The translations under genes were made by a program, and so were the position numbers. This document shows, piece by piece, positions 28,101 through 35,739 of a stretch of DNA of 64,000 bases. This DNA is from Nageia nagi. Its lineage: Eukaryota > Pinophyta. The stretch spans positions 48,980,001-49,044,000 of the forward strand of contig JBITNC010000001.1 of assembly GCA_050084985.1 (NCBI GenBank). The letters are read 5' to 3'. Every line of letters starts with the position of its first letter. Position 1 is the stretch's first letter. The notes beneath the pieces are model-generated. The model ran no database searches. It saw only the letters and a list, made by a program, of their open reading frames with translations, and was not told the origin of the DNA.

Positions 28101-31100
28101 GATTTGAGGAGGGCTCCTTCGGTGGAGAGCAATCAAGTTGTGAGGAGGCACTATTGTCCCATCGTCCATCCAACAACACAAGGAGAGTTCGTCCGGCCCA
28201 ATTCAGCTCCCATGAGGCTGATGTCAGCCCTTTGGGCTTATATTTGTATTGTTGAGCACTATATATCATAAATATAAGTTGTGGGCATTTGGATCTCAAC
28301 ATTTATATTCATATTGTGGCATTGTTTAGTGTATTTGTGCATGTTTAGGCCACACGTTGGCTTTGTGAGCTTGTTGTGTTCGTATAAATGTGTAATTGGC
28401 CATTCGTTGGCATTGTGTGATGTATAAGTGCTAGGGAGACCCATTGTTGGCATTATTTAGTGGTATTGTGCTTGTGGAAGTCCAATGTTGGCATACTAGG
28501 GTTTGTGTTGTATATTGTGGATGCCCTAGTTGGATATCTTGAAATTGAATTTACTGATATTTGCTTGAGATCTGTCTTGGATCGTTACACATTTCTTGCA
28601 TAATAGTGAGACGTAGGCATTTCTCTCCCATCTTGGCTTGTGCGTCGAAGAATTTTGTGGTTTAATTGCATGTTCTTGCACATTTCCTAAATTATTGTTT
28701 ATTCATTAATAATTTTGGGACAAGAATAATCTAGAGATGTTACATGTTGCTTATCTCATTTCATCTTAGATCCGAGGGTTAGAGGCCCTAGCAGTGTGAT
28801 GTCAACCTTCTTGGTGCATTTTGAGATCAATATAATCCAGATCTGCATTTTCCTTGGTCTCATACCGTTTCTTGTTGGAGTTCCTTGCATGTTTGGGATT
28901 GGAATTGCTATATTTTGAGTAAAATATTATTTTTCTTGGTTTGACACATTACATAATTACAACATATATATTTATGTTAGTGTTATTTTCATATGAAATT
29001 CATTTTGATTATTTATTAAGGATTTTATCAACAAATCTGCTGTGTTATTTTGTCTATAAATATACATTTATTTAAGGTTACAAATAATATATATCACTTG
29101 AAGCTTTTAAATAATGGCAGACACTGCATTAGGGAAGTTTTTTACCATTGATGCCTGTGTGTTAGCATATGCATGTGAGATCCATTTTCCATTTTTAGCC
29201 ACCCCAATTGTAAATCAAGAAACTAGTTCTATGGTCCATGTGTGCTCAAGGTAGTAATTTGTTATCTGGAGATCGAAACCTCTTTAAGTCCTTGGAGTTG
29301 AAGGCCTGTGTGTTAGCATATTCATGTGAGATCCATTTTTTCAATTTTAGCCACCCCAATTGTAAATCAAGAAACTAGTTCTATGGTCCATGTGTGCTCA
29401 AGGGAGTAATTTGTGACTTGAGATAGAAACCTCTTCAAGTCCTTGAAGTTGAAGGGCCCAAATGAAATATTGTATGGAGTTTGCATCAATAGCCTGTACA
29501 GGGATGGGAAAGACATTTTTTGCAAGTGCATTGTCTAGCCTCCTTAAATATTGATACATTAACCATGGAAGGGATGATTTGAGTAGTCCAGTCCTGAGGG
29601 AATTATGGGAAGCTTAGCCTTATTCTTGATTCAAGTAAGGTTTTTTCTAATGCAGAATACCCCGTTTATTATTATTTGCGGTGAAGGCCTACAATTACTA
29701 TTGCAACGGAAGCATCTTGACATAATAATTGAGAGCCTGTTGATTCAGCAATGGGGTGTGCAGTGTTATGAACTCATGACTATTGGCATCCAGAGCATTA
29801 TTGGTTTGTAATACAGAAAACATTAAATATCTTTGTGGAATGGCTACATCATGAGCATTTTATATAGCAGCATTGCTTAGGCTAATGGCTAGTTCAAATT
29901 ACCTTGTAGTTATGCGTATGTAACTACATGCATTAGATAATCTTAAACATTAGTTTTAGCTGGTAAACATGCAAGTTGGCAGAGTGTATATTATGTTTTT
30001 CTATTTTTGTTGGTCTTGCAGCATTTGCAAACTGATATGTAGTAGGCTCATCTGCTCTCCATTTTGTTCCTTTTCTGCTTTTACAGTGTCTATTTAGCAT
30101 TTATGTAAATTGTTTTGTATTTATTGGTAGCTGGTACTGATTTTGAAGTTACACGATAGTCATGTTTACACTTATTAAGTTCCACAAGGTCGTAATCAGC
30201 AATATCTGATTGCGGGAAATTTTTTTGTGAGCAGAGGTTTAAGGACTAGTTTTGGCTGGCCACAGATTACTTGCGTGGCGACTCCAACCTCTCTTCCTAA
30301 AGCAGGATGTGGAAAACCTTTTACTGGAAGCCATGCAAAGGCCACTCTTACATTTGAAGTATGTACTGCGTAATAGAGATGCTTGGCATTCAATAGTCAT
30401 CAACTTGGCAACTGCACCAGATATCTTTATGGAAGCTAGGTGCCTCTTACATAAATGGTTTCTATTGATGTATGCATCCTTTTCCATTCACTTTTTTTTT
30501 CATCTCTTAAATGGCCCAAAGTTTCTTTTGTTTTTCAATCAATGTTTTGGTAGCTGTAGGCTATTGCAGAATCTTGGGAACCTTTTAAATATAACTCATA
30601 TTGCTTTATTTTTATGATCAACAAATCTTGGAAACCTTTTAAATATAGCTGTAAACGTATTATCAAAAGATCATGGGTTTTGCAGGCTCCCAGAACCTTA
30701 GAACATCAATTGGATTTTTATCTCTATTGTACAAGATTGAAGCAAGCTCTAAAGCTTATGAATATAGTATATTCCTTTTTGCATGAGATACTTCCACAGT
30801 TGGAGTAGCTAAGCTGAAGGTTGCATTATGGATTTAAACAAAATTGAAATGATACATTTTAATTTCTGACCTGTAATCAAATGTTACTCGAGGCAATTCT
30901 TAGAACAACAGATCATATTGGAACAAATTAGAAAACTGAAGCAAAACTCCATTTAAGCCTGGCATCCCGCAGGCATGCCCTCCAACCCCCCTGGAATTGT
31001 ATGAAAGATGAATTTTCTTCTGCCCTCCAAATGTGACCTCCATGATTCGTCATTGCTGCAGATTTCTCAAGCAAATATTCTATTCTTGACATGCCCATCT

Positions 31101-34100
31101 ACCCTTTTTCTCGTTGTTGCTACAAATCGGAAAGCTGATGTAGAACTCTATTGCTTTATAGCTAACTAGAAATTTAAAATTCATTGGTGACAATGCTTGA
31201 CCATTTTGTAAGCATTATTCAGACCTAATTTTCAAAGATGTCATATTTTTCATTTGCCTGGCACACATGAACTCATTTTTCCATAGGTCTATTTATTAAT
31301 ATGGTCAGGATACATCCGGAGGTCTCCTTTTCAATGCATTTTCTAGCTGTTATTTGAGCATTCGAATCACTCATTTGAGCATTCTCTAGCTGCTATAGTT
31401 GCATGAGTTATTGCTAGTTCATTGCAGGTAAATCATATGGCCATGTTCAAATTTTTTTTGAATGTGGTAAGCTTGACTTGTTGAATCGCAGTATGCAACT
31501 TACATTTATTATGTAGAGTCCCCACTTGTAGTGTACCAGGAGCAGCATTGAGGTTGTTTGTGTTTATGCCTTAGTTCCATTGTTGATAATTTTGGGAATT
31601 CTTTAAGCATATAAGTTTGGCATTTCGAGTTTTCTTTAAGGATATAAATTTGGCATTTCGAGTTTTCAGTTATATTCAACATCGAATAAATAAGTTCTTA
31701 TTGTACTTGTACCCTATTGAGGGACTAAATCATCTTACTGAAATCCCTTTCTTCTTAATGTGTTGACTTGTACATATTGGATGTTTTCTTGGAGCTTCAG
31801 TGATTCGGATTGCTTTTATTTTTCTTGTATTGGATTGCTTTGTGAACGACTTTGGGATTTACGTGGTCGAATCTGTGGTGTTCATTATTGGAAGTGCATA
31901 TAGTTACTTCAAAACTTATTTTCTTGCTTTTTAGATATACCCCATATTATTAGCGATATCTTATCTGTCTTTATAATTCATTTTTGTTACACTACATACT
32001 TTATGCAATTTCAATTTTAGGTTAATATAGATATGGGTTGTGTTTGGTTGGGATTTTGAGAATATATAGCAATTTAATGATTTGAATCTGATTAATTCCT
32101 AAGATGAACTTTTAAACATGTCAATATTTTAAAAAAATGTTCACCAAGTATGCACCATGGGGATATATGTGAATGGTTATATATACTCACTGTAATCAAG
32201 GATATGAATAGCCTATTGCCAGAGTCTCTGTATGTGACTTGGATGCTTGGAACAGTGGCATCAATGCAGATGAATCCAATAAGTTATATGTATTAGGCAT
32301 GTTATTATTTATTATGGCAATCCTTCGTTTTCTTAGTAACTGTCTGTTTAGACTAAGAACGTGCAAATAAAGTCACTGTGATTAAGGATATGAATAGTCT
32401 ATTGCCAGAGTCACTGTATATGACTTGGAGGCTAGGAACAGTGTGGCATTAATGCAGATGAATCCAATTATTATATGTATTAGGCATGTTAATATTTATT
32501 ATGGTAATTCTTCTTTTTCTTATTAACTGACTGTTTAGACTGTGTGAACATGCAAATGGTATTAATATTTGTTCATGATTTGTTGCCATGGCAGAGGTGC
32601 AGATCGTGTACTGGAAGTGCGTATTGAACTGCTTGCTGCAGTGCTTGATGTGCATTCAAATCCCAGTGCCTGGGGCATATCTGTGGATGATGGTCTCAAG
32701 CTTCCTACTTCATATGCATTCTTCTCCCAGAGACAACAACCATTGTTAATGAATTTGATGAAACCTCTTTCATGTAGCAACTTTGTAGAGATTGTTGATA
32801 CTTTGGAAGACATGCAATCTTTAGAAACATTTCGTTCTAATATTTATCCTAGACCAGCTGCATCACAAAATAATCATGGTCCTGTTATTGGGAGCTCTTC
32901 ATCTTATCAGAAATCAAGTGAGATGCCTTTGCTAGTAAATCATAATTCTTCATGGTATGGCATTATTTGAATAGGAAGTGCATTGTTCTTTGTTTTCATT
33001 CATAAACCATGGAACTTCATGCTTAAACAAAGCTGGTTTTTGATTTTCAGGTCTCTTCTTCTGGACTTTCCCTTGTGGTTTCATTTTGCATCAATGCTAC
33101 TTTTTCAGCCAGAATATATTGACTTTCTAGATTCGGGGATGGGAGCAGCGTCTCTTGATTGTGAACAATCACATTCAAATAATAGCATTGAAATTTTTGA
33201 CAAATTAGGATCACGTAAGTCTGACAGTTCTCATATGGCTGCCAAATATTTGGGTTGGGTATTGAGTCCAATTGATGCTAGGCATCGAGATTTGGTGGTT
33301 AGATCTCTTGTAGAAGCCTCAAAAAGCTGGAATCTTAGGAGGTCAAAGTTGCTCATGTTTTTGCAAAGAAAGAAAATTGGACAACTTAACAGTGACCATA
33401 ATAATTTAGATTTTGCAAATGGAAATCAAAAGGACAAAAGCCTTGTTAGCCTCAAAAAGGAGAATTATATCAGAGTCAAGAAAGCCAAATTGGAAACTGT
33501 AGAAAATGATATGCAAAACATGGATACATTTCATTGTTTGAAAGATAGTGCACAGGCAGTGATGCTTTGGCTTGGTGATTTCAGCACTTTGTGTAGCAAA
33601 TGTCTTTTGCCTGCATTTTTTAATCTGGGAAACACAAAATCATGCAGTTATAGAGTTGCTGGGAATGGTGAGGGTTATGGTGAAAGTGAAGATGGGACAT
33701 CAGGGAAGGACAAGGGTTCGTGTCAAAATGCACCTTCAGATGCTTGGCTGAAAAAATATGCATTCTTGAGAAGAATTTCAATGGGACTTTTCCTATCAAA
33801 TGTACATATTTTAGATGAGCAGGCCTGCCACATGCTTCTTCATTTTGCTGCAGCAGACGATGATTTGGCACTAATTCCAGATTCTGCTTGGTTTACTTCC
33901 AATATGAGAAATATAGGAACCGATGTAGGCACCAAAAAATCTACACATAAAACTGACAGCTCTAGAAATTCAATGTTATGGTATTTTCAGAGCAAAGGGA
34001 GAACAAATTGGACAAGAGTTGCATCCGTTATCTTGAGCTTTCTTGATGTCATAGAGACATCTTATAGTGTTTTTCAAAATGTCAATGGTTGTCCAAGTTT

Positions 34101-34323
34101 CTGGTCTGATGTAAGAGAAAAAGGACTGAAATTTTTAGTAACTTGTATTCAACAGTTATTAGAATGTGGAGATTTTTTAGATCCAAGACTGCTTATTGAC
34201 CTGCGAAGCAGATTTGTCAGTTGGACTCAACAAGGTGAAGCAATATTTTTAGAGGATACTTTATACAATGATATTTTGCAGTTACTGGATTCACAGATCT
34301 CATTGCGACATACAAATATGTGA
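804..34323 (+). CDS. Six-exon 3' part of an unidentified plant gene with giant introns
   Basis: Exons 804-1116, 1196-1505, 19446-19638, 30266-30469, 32595-32954 and 33051-34323 join into one open frame of 883 residues ending in TGA at 34321-34323. All introns are GT-AG and the phases agree at each junction (0, 1, 2, 2, 2 in order). The 5' end of the gene is outside the window. The protein is leucine-rich and probably mostly helical. It has Ser/Asn-rich stretches in exon 1 and late exon 5, a Lys-rich stretch in exon 6, and no signal peptide or clear membrane segment in the visible part. The best-conserved-looking block runs across exons 4 and 5 ([24 protein letters not shown], then [11 protein letters not shown]). 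I do not recognise the family; an ARM/HEAT-like helical protein is possible. Intact frame and clean junctions across 33 kb argue for a functional gene. Confidence 0.85.
1196..1505 (+). CDS. Host gene, second visible exon
   Basis: The acceptor follows a T-rich tract ending TTTTTTTGTAG; the donor is GTAAGT at 1506. The exon begins [11 protein letters not shown] in phase 0 and ends in phase 1 inside the codon for the Gly of EAHG. The codon is completed 17.9 kb downstream by the GT at 19446, giving a clean AHG-EFST junction. Confidence 0.85.
1506..2880. other. Start of the 17.9-kb intron, no gene seen
   Basis: Begins with the GTAAGT donor. AT-rich with short T and A runs; I see no coding remnant until the Ty3 gag-like sequence from about 2880. 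The part from about 2040 may already be an LTR or leader of that element, but I could not define an end. Confidence 0.4.
3788..4198 (-). repeat. Chromovirus 3' LTR
   Basis: 411 bp, TGTTACGATGC to CCTAACA on the + strand. Nearly the same as 9348-9757, with scattered substitutions and small indels. Confidence 0.93.
4199..4212 (-). other. Chromovirus polypurine tract
   Basis: On the minus strand the sequence is AAGAGGGGGGCA directly before the 3' LTR, the expected plus-strand priming site. Confidence 0.75.
4210..4688 (-). pseudogene. Integrase C-terminus with chromodomain-like tail
   Basis: Minus-strand frame 4688-4356 encodes the integrase GPY/F region ([30 protein letters not shown]). After a TAA at about 4354 the same frame continues [19 protein letters not shown] and DATWK. 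These are the marks of the chromodomain that chromoviruses use to choose heterochromatin targets. The frame ends in [10 protein letters not shown] just before the polypurine tract. Confidence 0.85.
4700..5599 (-). pseudogene. Chromovirus integrase
   Basis: A minus-strand frame of 299 residues. It shows the HHCC zinc site (H in [10 protein letters not shown], then CDVCQRQKG) and the DDE core: D in [13 protein letters not shown] in VNDRDPTF, E in [16 protein letters not shown]. All three catalytic residues are present. The frame shifts near 4700, and the tail continues in 4688-4356. Confidence 0.93.
6300..7064 (-). pseudogene. Chromovirus reverse transcriptase
   Basis: Minus-strand frame 7064-6480 gives 194 residues of Ty3 [71 protein letters not shown] stop at 6480 comes just before [21 protein letters not shown], so the catalytic DD box (about 6430) is cut from the upstream part. 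RNase H sequence between 6300 and 5700 is broken beyond a continuous frame. Confidence 0.9.
7356..7690 (-). pseudogene. Chromovirus zinc knuckle and protease, altered active site
   Basis: The minus strand encodes a CCHC knuckle ([16 protein letters not shown], about 7685-7635) and then an aspartic protease ([20 protein letters not shown], later [10 protein letters not shown]). The expected active-site triplet is D-S/T-G. Here it reads D-L-G, coded GAT TTG GGA near 7448, one C-to-T change from a serine TCG codon. The protease is therefore probably dead. Confidence 0.82.
7819..8538 (-). pseudogene. Chromovirus gag, capsid region
   Basis: Two minus-strand frames belong together. Positions 8538-8350 (62 residues) give a Gln/Thr-rich coiled-coil-like N-terminus ([19 protein letters not shown]). 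Positions 8289-7819 (156 residues) give a retrotransposon gag domain starting [17 protein letters not shown], with ALQWHQWY and [13 protein letters not shown] frame change of about 60 bases separates them. The gene would package the element RNA. The zinc knuckle follows at about 7680-7630. Confidence 0.85.
9334..9345 (-). other. Chromovirus primer binding site (initiator Met tRNA)
   Basis: On the minus strand this reads TGGTATCATAGC, one mismatch from the TGGTATCAGAGC complement of plant initiator Met tRNA 3' end, two bases after the 5' LTR end. It proves the element's orientation. Confidence 0.88.
9348..9757 (-). repeat. Chromovirus 5' LTR
   Basis: 410 bp, TGTTACGATGC to CTTGACA on the + strand; partner of 3788-4198. 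Next to it, inside the element, is the tRNA primer site. Confidence 0.93.
11505..11794. other. Intron sequence between Ty3 fragment and solo LTR
   Basis: No frame or repeat recognised. The Ty3 RT similarity stops at about 11506 and the solo LTR starts at 11795. It ends in GTTAT, the left copy of the solo LTR target duplication. Confidence 0.4.
12417..12428 (-). promoter_or_regulatory. TATA box of the solo LTR
   Basis: CTATAAAAGGAG on the minus strand, identical to the motif at 26055-26066 in the related solo LTR. Confidence 0.65.
13063..16758 (-). mobile_element. Full-length hAT transposon with TSD and inverted ends
   Basis: A 3,696-bp element. The left end starts CAAGGTTGGAAAAC; the right end, read inward, starts CTTGGTTTGAAAAT. 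These are short imperfect inverted repeats of the hAT kind. Flanks GAAATTAC (13055-13062) and GAACTTAC (16759-16766) are an 8-bp duplication with one change, the size expected for hAT. It carries one transposase gene on the minus strand with BED, DUF659 and C-terminal dimerisation regions. ACTCG motifs cluster inside both ends (about 13115-13165 and 16655-16705). The transposase has a stop and a changed catalytic residue, so it is inactive on its own. Confidence 0.92.
13434..15950 (-). pseudogene. hAT transposase (BED, DUF659, dimerisation domain)
   Basis: Minus strand. Exon from about 15950, after an acceptor TTTATAG: BED zinc finger ([34 protein letters not shown]). A frameshift in an A-run near 15445 leads to DUF659 ([34 protein letters not shown]). 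Near 15040 the usual D of a TDNAS-like motif is H (VMHNASAY), and near 14637 a TAG interrupts the frame. A small intron (about 14608-14507) joins to 14506-14060. The dimerisation domain is at about 13990-13790 ([32 protein letters not shown]), and an acidic tail rich in Asp/Glu ends at 13434. A non-coding or short first exon may lie near 16110. Confidence 0.88.
16873..17585. other. Intron sequence, possible Copia 3' remnant
   Basis: No clear gene. The end of this stretch (CCAACCTAAATGGAGGA, 17569-17585) looks like a Copia polypurine tract before an LTR starting TGTTGGAATAG. Confidence 0.35.
17586..18000 (+). repeat. Probable Copia 3' LTR remnant
   Basis: Starts TGTTGGAATAGTC, a typical Copia LTR start, directly after a purine tract. 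The right end is not clear; no TATTCCAACA end was found, so the copy is truncated or diverged. It contains a 36-bp tandem duplication (GGAATG..GATGAAGATAAATGATAAG) at 17697-17763. Confidence 0.45.
18001..19445. other. End of the 17.9-kb intron
   Basis: AT-rich, no gene. Contains a perfect 30-bp tandem duplication at 18441-18500 and ends in the acceptor of the exon at 19446. A short frame at about 18530 ([12 protein letters not shown]) might be a zinc-knuckle remnant but is too weak to call. Confidence 0.4.
18441..18500. repeat. 30-bp tandem duplication
   Basis: The unit CTTAAATTGTCATATAAAGA plus 10 more bases is present twice with one base different at the start; a shorter partial copy of its end (GAAGTTATTGA) occurs at 18721. 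Confidence 0.85.
19446..19638 (+). CDS. Host gene, third visible exon
   Basis: The acceptor is ATCACAG ending at 19445; the donor is GTTAGT at 19639. The exon encodes [18 protein letters not shown] through [14 protein letters not shown] and stops two bases into an Arg codon. That codon is completed by the first base of the exon at 30266. The exon sits alone between introns of 17.9 and 10.6 kb. Confidence 0.85.
19639..20747. other. Start of the 10.6-kb intron
   Basis: Begins with the GTTAGT donor. I see no gene or repeat. It ends with TAATT, the left target duplication of the LTR element. Confidence 0.4.
20753..21820 (+). repeat. Left LTR of the gag-protease element
   Basis: 1,068 bp, uninterrupted; starts TGTAATGTCC and ends ACACATTACA. 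Matches the pieces 25151-25394, 26866-27289 and 28745-28953. Confidence 0.93.
21822..21833 (+). other. Primer binding site of the gag-protease element
   Basis: CGGTATCAAAGC two bases after the left LTR, two changes from the initiator Met tRNA complement TGGTATCAGAGC. Confidence 0.75.
22577..23507 (+). pseudogene. Ty3 gag of the non-autonomous element
   Basis: Frame 22577-22876 ([16 protein letters not shown]) is stopped by a TAG and continues 22898-23188 ([39 protein letters not shown]). Then, after a frameshift near 23100-23160, it reads [18 protein letters not shown] and continues into 23253-23507 ([18 protein letters not shown]). This order is that of a retrotransposon gag capsid domain followed by a Pro-rich linker. 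Several stops and frameshifts show it is dead. The upstream frame 22182-22580 has no match I recognise. Confidence 0.85.
23608..23990 (+). pseudogene. Retroviral-type protease remnant
   Basis: In alternating frames: [59 protein letters not shown] and LVMRFKVNG. These are the flap and C-terminal parts of a plant Ty3 protease. The active-site triplet before FIDEG-like sequence is not readable. Recognisable retroelement protein similarity stops at about 23990. Confidence 0.75.
24097..25150 (+). other. Unrecognised 3' internal region of the gag-protease element
   Basis: Where RT and integrase should be, there are two + strand frames of unknown nature, 24097-24483 (128 codons) and 24510-25150 (about 213 codons inside the element, then running into the LTR). 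The second contains [15 protein letters not shown] and ends with an acidic stretch and [12 protein letters not shown] just before the LTR. That ending resembles the last residues of chromovirus polyproteins (an acidic tail, then EEGG). It may be a very diverged pol end, a captured host sequence or a random open stretch. I do not assign a function. Confidence 0.5.
25395..26865 (+). repeat. Solo LTR nested in the right LTR
   Basis: 1,471 bp starting TATAATATTCCC and ending GGAATATTTCA, flanked by CTTAT at 25390-25394 and 26866-26870. The uninterrupted left LTR (around 20995) shows no such insert. Promoter-like CTATAAAAGGAG at 26055-26066. It shares its promoter and a run near 25680-25745 (ACCAAGGCAAATATTA and on) with the minus-strand solo LTR at 11795. 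Confidence 0.9.
26055..26066 (+). promoter_or_regulatory. TATA box of the nested solo LTR
   Basis: CTATAAAAGGAG, identical to the motif in the related solo LTR at 12417-12428 on the other strand. Confidence 0.65.
27290..28744 (+). repeat. Second LTR-like insertion in the right LTR
   Basis: About 1,455 bp that replace some 112 bp of the right LTR, judged against the left LTR (21429-21540). The right end reads GATGTTACA before TGTTGCTTATCTC, which matches the left LTR. The left end is blurred and no target duplication is visible, so it may be a truncated solo LTR or an insertion with deletion. It has many CGTTGG-type motifs (for example at 27639, 27751, 27779, 27807) and a TATA-like GTATAAG near 27867. 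Confidence 0.6.
28954..30265. other. End of the 10.6-kb intron
   Basis: Begins with TAATT, the right target duplication. It contains a 151-bp tandem duplication (29153-29453). No gene seen; ends at the CAG acceptor at 30265. Confidence 0.4.
29153..29453. repeat. Tandem duplication, 151-bp period
   Basis: Two copies (29153-29303, 29304-29453) starting GCCTGTGTGTTAGCATAT and sharing AGCCACCCCAATTGTAAATC; they differ at scattered bases. Confidence 0.9.
30266..30469 (+). CDS. Host gene, fourth visible exon
   Basis: The acceptor is the CAG ending at 30265, chosen because upstream AGs give a frame with a stop (TAA) or the wrong phase. The donor is GTATGC at 30470. The exon encodes [12 protein letters not shown] through LLHKWFLL. 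The junctions SF-R-LLAW and FLL-I-GAD are both in frame. Confidence 0.85.
30470..32594. other. 2.1-kb intron with local duplications
   Basis: GTATGC donor to GGCAG acceptor. No gene or transposon recognised. It carries a short duplication of the TTTGGCATTTCGAGTTTTC unit (about 31615-31666) and a 186-bp tandem duplication near its 3' end. Confidence 0.5.
32187..32556. repeat. Tandem duplication, 186-bp period, before exon 5
   Basis: Two copies starting at 32187 and 32373 share GGATATGAATAG, CTATTGCCAGAGTC and ATGTATTAGGCATGTTA. The second ends about 40 bp before the acceptor, so the duplication may include branch-point sequence. Confidence 0.9.
32595..32954 (+). CDS. Host gene, fifth visible exon
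   Basis: The acceptor is GGCAG ending at 32594; the donor is GTATGG at 32955. The exon encodes [23 protein letters not shown] and then a Ser-rich tail ending NHNSS. The Trp codon TG|G is split across the next intron of only 96 bp. A 186-bp tandem duplication (32187-32556) lies just upstream of the acceptor. Confidence 0.88.
33051..34323 (+). CDS. Host gene, terminal exon
   Basis: The acceptor is TGATTTTCAG ending at 33050. It opens 424 codons with no interruption, starting [18 protein letters not shown] and ending SLRHTNM before TGA. It includes a Lys/Arg-rich stretch (around [13 protein letters not shown]) and a run of helical Leu-rich segments near the C-terminus. The long frame and normal amino-acid composition make this the strongest coding evidence in the window. 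The 3' UTR follows; an AATAAA-like motif is not sharp. Confidence 0.9.
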
Positions 34324-35739
34324 TAACTATCTATTTGCTTCTGTTGACATATGATCGAATTGAAAAATCTGTTCTGTACTATACGAATCCGCAAGGACGT
34401 GGATGCAGAGGGACCTAATTTTTTGCTTTTTATATTAGCTGAAAGAAAACTCTGTAAAGCATTAAATATATTTGTATCTTCTATAGTATGACATAATCAT
34501 ACAAATTGAGCCCTTCAATATGCAACAGCGAGGTGCTTCTCGGAGATATCTAAATCCATGTTTCTGTTTCATCAATTGATATATATTTTCATATTTCAAT
34601 TGCATTCATGTTTTACTATGCAGAATGTTTGGGTAGAGCCCATGATTAGTGTTATATACTGTCATAGTGAGAAAATGCAGATACCATCATATATCCTTGA
34701 AAATTGTCATTTTTCTATGTGAGATATACAAAACTGTATAATGGTGATGATTTATTTCCTGTTTATGTAACAAGCAATCTATAATCTACATCAGTTCAAA
34801 TGTTGGTTATCATACTCCATTGATGATTTGAACCACCTCGTGTGCTTTGCAGCAGTAAATGGTAGTTATGGGCCTTATCATAGAGGGGCAAGAATTCATC
34901 CAAAGATAATTCTCTGTTTTGGGGCTCAGTCTTGATCATCTTGCTGGATTGTTAGAAAACTGGATTCAGGTTTATAAACTTTGTATCTGTATAAATGCTT
35001 GTAAAATCTAAATTCAACATTTCTCCTCGGTGAAGTGTAACCAAAGCTTTTGCGCAAATACAATTGAACTGAGTTGAGAACATACGCTTTGTACTAAGTT
35101 GTCCGACTTTATTAATTGTTTATATGAACTGATCCCAGTAGCATGTTGGTGGTGAAGTAATGACAAATCTGAACCAAGCATTCTTAAAGGTTTTGAAAGT
35201 TTATTAACAATATTCTTACATTTATTGTTTTTAGTTGATATGAAGAATGTTTGTTGTTGTACCAAGTGTTACTATGTAACACTAAATTTATTCAACTTTT
35301 AAGTGAAATGAATGTTAAATACATGTAAATGAATAATTGAAAAAAAGGATGGGAAACTTGCTACTTGGACAACTTCACGTCGAGTGGAGGGACATGGTCT
35401 TCAAAATCTCTACCTTGCATACACATTCAAAGAAGTGGGTGCCTATCCAGATCTATAGATGAAGTGGACAAGAGATCCGACTGAGTGTAATGACGTTTCT
35501 TAAAAGCACACGATGAAAAAAGTGCGAGTACAAAATGTTCTTCCTTCAAATTGTACCTAGCTGGTGACTTGAGGGATTCTTGCTATTTCTCTATTTGTGG
35601 ATGGAAATTTTCAGTATGACCCGATATTATAATTTTGTCGAAGAATGGAACGGTCTTTTGAATCGACATCTATATGGCAAGAGACAATAGCCAACAGGGC
35701 CATATTGACAAAAAAAAAGCCTATAGCCATTGACATTAA
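34324..35739. other. 3' UTR and downstream flank of the host gene
   Basis: The first few hundred bases should be the 3' UTR; there is no sharp AATAAA. I see no other gene or repeat here. Confidence 0.4.

Larger units (their letters stand above)
20753..28953 (+). mobile_element. Non-autonomous gag-protease LTR element (no RT or integrase seen)
   Basis: The left LTR is 20753-21820 (TGTAATGTCCCC to ACACATTACA). The right LTR is 25151-28953, interrupted by two later insertions. A perfect TAATT target duplication lies at 20748-20752 and 28954-28958. A primer site follows the left LTR (21822-21833). The internal part is only 3.3 kb: a leader, gag (about 22580-23500), protease remnant (about 23620-23990), then about 1.1 kb that resembles no RT, RNase H or integrase. 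This suggests a gag-bearing non-autonomous derivative that depended on a related full-length Ty3 element. All frames carry stops. Confidence 0.88.

Noticed and set aside
30470-30617. Extension of exon 4 past 30469
   Set aside because: The frame runs into low-complexity Phe-rich sequence; the GTATGC donor gives an in-frame join to the next exon.
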